From Planctomycetaceae bacterium (GTDB lineage: Bacteria > Planctomycetota > Planctomycetia > Planctomycetales > Planctomycetaceae): 64,000 nucleotides of DNA. The notes below the pieces were generated by a model. The model saw nothing but the letters and a program-made list of their open reading frames with translations. It ran no database searches and had not been told where the DNA came from. The position numbers were made by a program, and so were the translations under genes. Numbering within the stretch: the first letter of the stretch is position 1; each line of letters starts with the position of its first letter. The stretch lies in NCBI GenBank assembly GCA_900299185.1, contig OMIV01000293.1, forward strand, positions 1 through 64,000, written 5' to 3'. Positions 58,029 through 64,000 of this stretch are shown piece after piece.

Positions 58029-58898
58029 TTACTCATCAACCGCGATGCGAAAGAGGTCAAATCGGCCGGCGTGCTCGCTGACGACGATCAATGACTTCCC
58101 GTCAGGAGCCCAGCAAGCGCAGTCATCTTGCTCGGGTCGATTGGTCAATCGCTTTTGGTCTGTGCCATCTGCCTTCATCAGGTAGATCTCGTAATTGCCA
58201 TCCCGGTTGCTCGTAAACGCGATGCGTTTGCCGTCGGGAGAAAACCTTGGTCGCAAGTCTTGCTTCGAGCTGTCTGTCAGTCGCTTCTGTCCGGTGCCGT
58301 CAGCGTTCATGACATAGATCTCGAAGTCATCATCGCGCGACGAACCAAAGACCACGCGCTGACCGTCAGGCGAAAAGTCCGGCCAATTGTTGATGCCTTC
58401 GGAATCGACGAGTCGCTTCTTGTTCTCGGCGAGAACAGAACACTCAAAGAGATGCTGTCGGCCTTCCTCGGGATAGCTGTAAAGCACGCGCGAGCTATTC
58501 GGCGAGATCGCCGGTGAGTGCATCCCTGAAAAGCCGCCGCCGGGGGGAATCTCGGTTTGCTTGTTCTCGACAAGATCCTGAATGACGAGCGCAAGACTTA
58601 GGTTGCCTCGGTTCTGCACGAAGGCCAGAAACCGGCCGTCTCGGGAGACAGCGGGTTCAAACTCCGATCGAGTTTCATCGGGATGCACTGTCGAAACAGA
58701 ACCGTCCTTGAGCGACAGCTTCATCAGTCGTAGTTGGTTGGGCTTTTCCAGCAGCACGTAGATCAGTTCCGAACCATCTGGCTTGGAGATAACAGGATCT
58801 CGCTTCAGTCGTCCGTCAGTGGTTAATTGCTGTGGAGGTGCTGCTAACGCAACGTGGCATAGGCATATCGCCAACAAACTCGCGGCGAGAGACTTCAT
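58029..58898 (-). CDS. TolB-like beta-propeller protein, exported
   Basis: A 289-residue protein with a signal peptide (hydrophobic core to about residue 19, ending LAAPP). It has repeated blades with FSPDGQRVVFGSSRDDDFEIYVM, RFSPDGKRIAFTSNRDGNYEIYLM and similar motifs (PD40/WD40-like, as in TolB). These are probably periplasmic protein-interaction surfaces. It is not linked to a tol-pal cluster here, so its partner is unknown. It is convergent with the toxin gene. Confidence 0.85.
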   Translation of the reverse strand: MKSLAASLLAICLCHVALAAPPQQLTTDGRLKRDPVISKPDGSELIYVLLEKPNQLRLMKLSLKDGSVSTVHPDETRSEFEPAVSRDGRFLAFVQNRGNLSLALVIQDLVENKQTEIPPGGGFSGMHSPAISPNSSRVLYSYPEEGRQHLFECSVLAENKKRLVDSEGINNWPDFSPDGQRVVFGSSRDDDFEIYVMNADGTGQKRLTDSSKQDLRPRFSPDGKRIAFTSNRDGNYEIYLMKADGTDQKRLTNRPEQDDCACWAPDGKSLIVVSEHAGRFDLFRIAVDE

Positions 58899-58982
58899 GT
58901 AACGATCCTTTTTGGCGGTCGTTCTTATTGAGTCATTCAGACTTGTGATTGATGCCCAACTAAAGCATGCGGTGTGTTCGAA

Positions 58983-59747
58983 CTATTCCACAATCGGCAA
59001 CGCGATCGAGAAGCGGGTGCCTTTCCCGAGTTCGCTTTCACACGTGATTGTCCCGCCGTGGGCTTCGACGATTTTGCGAACGGTCGGCAAGCCGAGTCCG
59101 CTGCCGTTGGGTTTGGTGGAATAGAAGACGTGGAACAGCTTCGATCGAGTCTTCTCCTCCATGCCGGTACCGGTATCGATGAATTCCAAACGGACCTTGG
59201 AATCTCGCGAGAACGTTTGCAGTTCGAGAAGTCCTCCCGAAGGCATGGCTTGCAGTGCGTTCTGAGCGAGGTTCTGTAAGACCTGGCGCATCAATGACCG
59301 ATCGAGTCGCACGGGCGGTAAGTTCGCTTCCAGATGAGGGCTGATATCGATGCGGTGTTCGGCGGCCGTCGGGCGATAGAAGTCGACGAAGTCTCGCACG
59401 ACAGAGTTCAGGTCGGCATCAACGAGCTGAATCTCACCCGCTCGCGCGAACTGCAAGAACGCATTGACGATGTCGTTGAGATGCCCGCATTCGGCTTGCA
59501 CCTTGCGAAGCTTCCCCAGCATTCGACGATCGCGGGGCGTCTCACTCGCTTCGACGTCCTCAATCAGTAGTTCGAGATTGAGCGTGATGGTCGAGAGCGG
59601 ATTGCGAATTTCGTGGGCCAACCCACCGGCTAGAGATGCGATCTCGGCATACTGAGCCAAGAGTCGTTGTCGTTCTTGATCTTCCACAAACTCACCGGTG
59701 CTGGAGTGATGAAAACAAACGGAATGGGCCGTACTCGCAATGGTCAT
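58983..59747 (-). CDS. Soluble sensor histidine kinase (NtrB-like core)
   Basis: A 254-residue kinase lacking membrane helices and a clear sensory domain. The phospho-accepting histidine is in [14 protein letters not shown]. The ATPase part has N-box [11 protein letters not shown]1 DTGTGM and [16 protein letters not shown]. It may receive signals through protein contacts. No cognate regulator is adjacent on the same strand. The ATG at 59747 is preferred to a TTG two codons upstream. Confidence 0.88.
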   Translation of the reverse strand: MTIASTAHSVCFHHSSTGEFVEDQERQRLLAQYAEIASLAGGLAHEIRNPLSTITLNLELLIEDVEASETPRDRRMLGKLRKVQAECGHLNDIVNAFLQFARAGEIQLVDADLNSVVRDFVDFYRPTAAEHRIDISPHLEANLPPVRLDRSLMRQVLQNLAQNALQAMPSGGLLELQTFSRDSKVRLEFIDTGTGMEEKTRSKLFHVFYSTKPNGSGLGLPTVRKIVEAHGGTITCESELGKGTRFSIALPIVE

Positions 59748-59934
59748 CTTCAACGATCTGCGAGTTCAATTGACGGTTGGAATTCTCCGTCGCTGTGCAT
59801 GATGACGTTTCCGATTCCGTCGCTGTAGCAGGTGGGTGCTGGATGCTTGCGAGTCTGGGTTGCCAGGCCATCTTCAACGGACCAAAGTCACCTCAGTAGC
59901 GCTACCTGGTTGCGATGACTTTGGAACCAAACGC

Positions 59935-61359
59935 ATGTCGCTGTTTTCATTTGGTGCTGGCGATTCAACGATTGATCCGACCGACTCAGAGGAGACGTAT
60001 TTCAAACGTCTGCAAGTTCGGAAAGTCTTTCCATATACCAGCATTGCTGAAGTCATCATGTTGATTTCAGGCCCGGCTGCGATCTTTTCTTATGGTGATC
60101 TTCAAAGCCATGAGTTGGGGTATGTCTTCTTCGCGACTGCTGTCGCATCGATGAATTTGAAGCTGCTCTGCCAGTCTTGGCTTGAGCAACGTCGTCATGT
60201 CGACGCCATCACGTCGTTGTTTTCGATGCTCTATTTGATTCCCGCAGCAGCCAGCACAATGGTGCGACCCGACGAAGAAGCGGGGCGAGCCATCGTCGTT
60301 GTGGGAGTGGCATGCAGTTCGTACTGCTTCACCTTATCGGCAGTCATCGTCTTGCAAGTCGCTCAAGCAATCGCTTCGGTCGTGGCATGGTCGTTGGCTG
60401 ATAGGCCATATGGAGTGGACGAGTTTTTAATCTTCTTTGTCGCTGTGCCAGCTGTAGGCTTCATCGTTTACGAGAGCCAACTGATGAGCTTGCGTCGTGC
60501 GTTTCGGTCTCAACGGGAGTCTTTTCAACGGCAACGTGAACTCGAAGTTGCTCTTCAACAGCTCACGACAGAGACCGAGTGGCGGCTTGAAGAAGAACGA
60601 TTGCGGCGCGAGAGCGAAGCCAGCTTGAAGGAGCAGCAGGACCAACTAGTACATGTCAGCCGACTAACAACGATGGGTGAGCTAGTTGCCGGAATCGCTC
60701 ATGAGCTGCATCAACCTCTGCATGCGACTTCCATGTATGCCGGAGTCTTGGATGCTCTGACCGAATCGAATGAGCCCGTGGTTTGTGGTCGATTGCACGA
60801 GCTAACAGGCAAGATCGTGGGACTCACTCAACAGAGTGCAGCCACCGTTCGTCGGTTGCAGAACTTTGTTCGGCGCGGTCCGCGCGTCAGAGTGCAGTCG
60901 GATCTGAAGGAACTCATCCGAGATGCCTTGGAACTGATGACAACAGATGTCAGACACATGGCCGTTCGAGTGACTTTGAAGCTGCCCGAGACCGGTTGCT
61001 TCATTTGTGTTGACCCCGTGCAGATTCAACAAGTGATCGTGAACTTGGTCCGCAATGCGTGCGAAGCGATGGCTAATGTTCCACAAAATCAGCGAGAGAT
61101 TGAGATCACGATTACCGCGAGTCCCGACGGTTACGAGATGCGGCTATCAGATACTGGAATTGGAATTGCACCTGAGAAGCTCTCGAAGGTGTTTGCTCCG
61201 TTTGAATCGACGAAGAGTGAAGGAATGGGGATGGGCCTAGCGATCAGCCGGTCAATCTTGGAGGACCACGGGGGTCTCATTGAGGTCTCGCAGACCGGTC
61301 AGACAGGAACAACCTTTCGACTCTGGCTGCCGATGGCTGAAGCGAGGACGTCGGTATGA
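59935..61359 (+). CDS. Membrane sensor histidine kinase
   Basis: A 474-residue kinase. About five or six hydrophobic helices occupy the first 190 residues. A coiled-coil-like glutamate/arginine-rich segment follows (EVALQQLTTETEWRLEEERLRRESE). The histidine domain has GIAHELHQPLHATSM; the ATPase domain has LVRNACEAM, SDTGIGI and GMGMGLAISRSILEDHGG. The core resembles FixL-type kinases. It overlaps the response regulator gene by ATGA, so the two form a pair. The start at 59935 is chosen because the frame upstream has no conserved features. Confidence 0.9.
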   Translation: MSLFSFGAGDSTIDPTDSEETYFKRLQVRKVFPYTSIAEVIMLISGPAAIFSYGDLQSHELGYVFFATAVASMNLKLLCQSWLEQRRHVDAITSLFSMLYLIPAAASTMVRPDEEAGRAIVVVGVACSSYCFTLSAVIVLQVAQAIASVVAWSLADRPYGVDEFLIFFVAVPAVGFIVYESQLMSLRRAFRSQRESFQRQRELEVALQQLTTETEWRLEEERLRRESEASLKEQQDQLVHVSRLTTMGELVAGIAHELHQPLHATSMYAGVLDALTESNEPVVCGRLHELTGKIVGLTQQSAATVRRLQNFVRRGPRVRVQSDLKELIRDALELMTTDVRHMAVRVTLKLPETGCFICVDPVQIQQVIVNLVRNACEAMANVPQNQREIEITITASPDGYEMRLSDTGIGIAPEKLSKVFAPFESTKSEGMGMGLAISRSILEDHGGLIEVSQTGQTGTTFRLWLPMAEARTSV

Positions 61360-61751
61360 CGACGACTTCAAACATCGTCTACATCATCGAAGACGATGCC
61401 GACGGCCGCCTGGCGACTCAGATGCTGCTGGAGTTGAGTGGTTGGAAAGTAACCGCATTCGTCAGCGCCGAAGAGTTCCTAGCGGCGTTTGCAGACCTGC
61501 AGCCGGGATGTTTGCTGATCGACTATCGGATGCCGGGAATGTCCGGGATGCAACTCGTGCAGTTGTTGCGCGAGCGTGGAGTCCACTGGCCAGTGGTCAT
61601 GTTGAGCGGTCATGCCGAACCACCAACGATCGAAGCCGCGCTCGCTGCTGGCGTGTCGGAGTTCTTACTCAAGCCCGTTATCTCCGCAGACCTTCGCAAC
61701 AGCGTCCGACGGCAGTTCGATGCTCACTTCGCGAAAGCATCGCGCGATTGA
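61356..61751 (+). CDS. Single-domain response regulator (FixJ-like receiver)
   Basis: A 131-residue receiver domain. Aspartates in IEDDADG and the phosphorylated aspartate in LLIDYRMPGMSG are present, with MLSGH and LLKPV as switch residues. No DNA-binding output domain is present; FixJ normally has one of about 70 residues. It would work by protein-protein contact or as a phosphate relay with the overlapping kinase. Confidence 0.9.
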   Translation: MTTTSNIVYIIEDDADGRLATQMLLELSGWKVTAFVSAEEFLAAFADLQPGCLLIDYRMPGMSGMQLVQLLRERGVHWPVVMLSGHAEPPTIEAALAAGVSEFLLKPVISADLRNSVRRQFDAHFAKASRD

Positions 61752-61838
61752 ATCTCGTTCCCACGCTCTGCCTCGGAACGAGTTGGAGTCGTCAAACGTC
61801 TCGTCAAACCAGTGTCACTCTTCAAAGAAATCTCCTTC

Positions 61839-63128
61839 ATGACAGCTCTCGAACATCCACGTGACGAACTCCTTCGCTTCATGGACCGCATCTATCGATT
61901 GAGGATGACGACCACCTCTGGCGGCAACTTGTCGATTCGTGAAGACAACGGCGATGTGTGGATCACTCCGGCTCGGCTCGATAAGGGAGCGTTGCGTCGA
62001 GACGATGTCGTGTTGGTCAAAGCGGATGGCACGATTGAAGGTCGACATCGGCCTTCGTCCGAGTTGCCGTTTCATCAAGCGATCTATGCGGCTCGACCGG
62101 ATATTCGGTCGATCGTGCATGCGCATCCGGTCGCGCTGGTGGCCTTCAGCATTTGCCGACAAGTGCCTGATGTCCGAGTTCTCAATCAGTCGGCTCGTAT
62201 CTGCGGTGAGGTTGGGTTTGCTCCGTACGCGTTGCCGGGTAGCAGTGCGTTAGGACGCAACATCGCCGAGACATTTGCCAAGGGGCATCACTGCGTGGTG
62301 CTTGAGAATCATGGAGTCGTAACCGGCGGCGATTGTTTGCAGTCTGCCTTTGACCGCTTTGAGACGTTGGAGTTCGCCGCCAAGACGGTGATCAAGGCAT
62401 CGCATTTAGGAGCCGTTCGCTACTTGGGCGACTCGCAGATCGGTGCTCCGGCGTCGGTTGGTCGGAGAGGTTCGTTTGGTGGAGCGCCGACGACTCGGGC
62501 GGTCGGCAGTCGCGAGAAAGAATTGCGACGTCAGATCGTCGACTTTGTTCGTCGTAGCTACCAACAGCGTTTGATGATTAGCACTCAAGGTGCGCTGTCC
62601 GCGCGACTCAGCGAAACGGAGTTCCTCATCACTCCACATCGAGTCGACCGCAATCACTTGGCCGCCGAGGACATTGTGCTGATTACCAACGGGGAGCCTG
62701 AATCAGGTCAGACTCCAAGCAGTTCCACGGCCAGTCATCGAGCGATCTATCAGCAACAGCCGGGAGTTGAAGCGGTCATCAATGCGTATCCCGTTAACGC
62801 GACGGCCTTCAGTGTGACGGATTCGGATCTCGATACGCGGACCATTCCCGAGAGCTACATCTTCTTGCGGGACGTGCAACGTTCGCCGTTTGGATCGCGA
62901 GTGGGCGACGGACGCGAACTGGCCGATCGCATGCGGATCGATCAGCCCATCATGCTGCTCGACAACGATGGAGTGATGGTGGTTGGCACGAGCGTGTTGG
63001 ATGCTTTCGATCGCTTGGAAGTTTTGGAATCAACCGCCGAGGCAATGATCAACAGCCGCGCGTTGGGACCTTTGGTGCCAATGTCTGATGCGGTCATCGA
63101 CGAACTCAAGGCCGCGTTCTTCAAGTAA
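61839..63128 (+). CDS. Class II aldolase/adducin family protein with degenerate second domain
   Basis: A 429-residue protein with two tandem class II aldolase-fold domains. The first (about 1-200) has the metal ligands Glu75, His94, His96 (HAHP) and His158 (ENHG), as in fuculose-phosphate aldolase. In the second (about 225-428) the corresponding positions are Thr297, Asn315, Tyr317 and Asp377 (NAYP, DNDG), so zinc binding is lost. The first half likely catalyses retro-aldol cleavage of a sugar phosphate and the second may be structural. The ATG at 61839 is chosen; a GTG at 61812 would add nine residues. Confidence 0.82.
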   Translation: MTALEHPRDELLRFMDRIYRLRMTTTSGGNLSIREDNGDVWITPARLDKGALRRDDVVLVKADGTIEGRHRPSSELPFHQAIYAARPDIRSIVHAHPVALVAFSICRQVPDVRVLNQSARICGEVGFAPYALPGSSALGRNIAETFAKGHHCVVLENHGVVTGGDCLQSAFDRFETLEFAAKTVIKASHLGAVRYLGDSQIGAPASVGRRGSFGGAPTTRAVGSREKELRRQIVDFVRRSYQQRLMISTQGALSARLSETEFLITPHRVDRNHLAAEDIVLITNGEPESGQTPSSSTASHRAIYQQQPGVEAVINAYPVNATAFSVTDSDLDTRTIPESYIFLRDVQRSPFGSRVGDGRELADRMRIDQPIMLLDNDGVMVVGTSVLDAFDRLEVLESTAEAMINSRALGPLVPMSDAVIDELKAAFFK

Positions 63129-63140
63129 CACCTGAGTCAT

Positions 63141-63210
63141 CACGCAGTGGTCGCAGAGAAGACTGTGTTCTGTGCTATTCAAACTCTGTGATCCCCGCCT
63201 CCGCGTGAGA
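63141..63210. repeat. Palindromic dispersed repeat, copy 3 (divergent)
   Basis: CACGCAG at the left and CCTCCGCGTGAG at the right, with CGCAGAGAAGA- and ATCCCCG-like interior matching copies 1 and 2, but with more substitutions. It lies between the aldolase and ndk genes. Confidence 0.5.
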
Positions 63211-63373
63211 CTTCTTTGCTGGATTCCGTCGATCTCGTGTGTGTTGAGTCCTACACGACGCGCTGGGGATTTGGTCTTATCAGTGTTTCATTCGTGGCGA
63301 CGGAGCTTTCACGACTTCACAACGTTGTGGTTACTGACGCTCGATCAATGTCGCGAGTCTGCGAAGACCAAAC

Positions 63374-63403
63374 AAAAAAAGGGGCACGTCAAAAACGTGC
63401 CCC
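63374..63403 (-). terminator. Rho-independent terminator of ndk
   Basis: GGGGCACGT at 63381-63389 pairs exactly with ACGTGCCCC at 63395-63403. Read on the minus strand a run of T follows (63374-63380), right after the ndk stop. Confidence 0.88.
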
Positions 63404-63434
63404 TCGATTGGCCGATGATCGGACCAGCGAAGCC

Positions 63435-63902
63435 TTACTTCTCGTCGGATGCGCAAACCCAACCGCTGAGAGTTGGCTCGTAAGAGACCAACTCTTCGGG
63501 CTTGAAGTAGATCGCGATTTCGCGAGCTGAAGCGTCGGTGCTGTCGCTGCCATGTACGAGATTCATCTGACGGCTGACTCCGAAGTCGCCGCGAATGGTG
63601 CCCGGAGCAGCGGCGCGACCGTTCGTCGGTCCCATCATGCCGCGCACGACCGAGACTGCTTCTGGTCCTTCCAGACACAAAGCGACGATCGGGCCGGATG
63701 TGATGAATTCTTCCAGCATGGGATAGAACGGCTTCGAGACGTGCTCGGCGTAATGCTGCTTCGACAGTTCGGGAGTGACCTTCAACAGCTTGAGGCCAAC
63801 AACCTTGAGCCCCTTGCGCTCAAAGCGCGAGTAAAGCTCGCCGACCAATCGACGTTGAACGGCATCGGGCTTGAAGAGGACGAGAGTGCGTTCCGTGGCC
63901 AT
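63435..63902 (-). CDS. ndk: Nucleoside diphosphate kinase
   Basis: A 155-residue housekeeping kinase that equalises nucleoside triphosphate pools through a phosphohistidine. The N-terminus [20 protein letters not shown] and the catalytic [12 protein letters not shown] with its histidine are canonical. The length fits the family. A strong terminator follows; the promoter is near the right edge of the window. Confidence 0.96.
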   Translation of the reverse strand: MATERTLVLFKPDAVQRRLVGELYSRFERKGLKVVGLKLLKVTPELSKQHYAEHVSKPFYPMLEEFITSGPIVALCLEGPEAVSVVRGMMGPTNGRAAAPGTIRGDFGVSRQMNLVHGSDSTDASAREIAIYFKPEELVSYEPTLSGWVCASDEK

Positions 63903-64000
63903 GACTTAAACTTGCTCCTGAAGAGATAACGTGACGGTAGCTGTGGCATTGTGATTGAGCCTTCTCATGCTGAGCCGCTACCAAAAACTGCGGAAAAGGG

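Overview
The window looks like chromosomal DNA from a planctomycete (Planctomycetota). The markers are two orphan Tat-exported DUF1501 proteins, a tandem DUF1080 protein, a cysteine-rich YTV-repeat surface protein, an ECF sigma factor overlapping a serine/threonine kinase with a zinc-finger N-terminus, and a replication block of dnaN, dciA-like and gyrB without dnaA. Composition is moderately GC-rich and fairly uniform. The genus cannot be fixed from sequence alone. No tRNA, rRNA, CRISPR array, prophage or plasmid backbone was seen.

Layout. 1-2.5 kb: end of a chemosensory locus, with a cheB catalytic domain split by a palindromic MITE-like insertion, a double-CheW protein and a convergent dual-specificity phosphatase. 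2.7-5.9 kb: the kinase and ECF sigma pair on the minus strand. 6.3-13.4 kb: mixed metabolism, with DUF1501, a PaaK-like ligase, an acetyltransferase gene carrying one internal stop codon, and a dehydrogenase/aldolase-lyase pair on the minus strand. 13.6-28.6 kb: a complete 14-gene nuoA-N cluster for respiratory complex I, all on the plus strand and often overlapping. 29-35.3 kb: a secreted cysteine-cluster protein, a prenyltransferase-fold protein overlapping hemW, a serine hydrolase and a DUF255 thioredoxin-like protein. 35.7-43.9 kb: replication and repair (dnaN, a 56-residue membrane protein, dciA-like, gyrB, uvrB, holA). 44-49.2 kb: a degenerate phosphohexomutase with a zinc ribbon, then a very large GlnE with apparent ACT domains between its two halves. 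49.3-56.2 kb: surface and exported proteins plus small enzymes. 56.5-58 kb: a XerC/D-type recombinase followed by a YefM/YoeB toxin-antitoxin pair. 58-64 kb: a TolB-like propeller, two histidine kinases and a single-domain response regulator, a tandem class II aldolase with a dead second half, and ndk.

Several short palindromic repeat families are scattered between genes. One (CTCACGCAGAGG type) occurs three times, and another sits inside cheB. The most interesting items are proteins of unusual build: GlnE with ACT-like modules, the pseudo-phosphohexomutase beside it, the half-dead tandem aldolase, the prenyltransferase-fold protein without zinc ligands, and the zinc-finger kinase coupled to an ECF sigma factor. 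No wholly new multigene defence or biosynthetic system was recognised.
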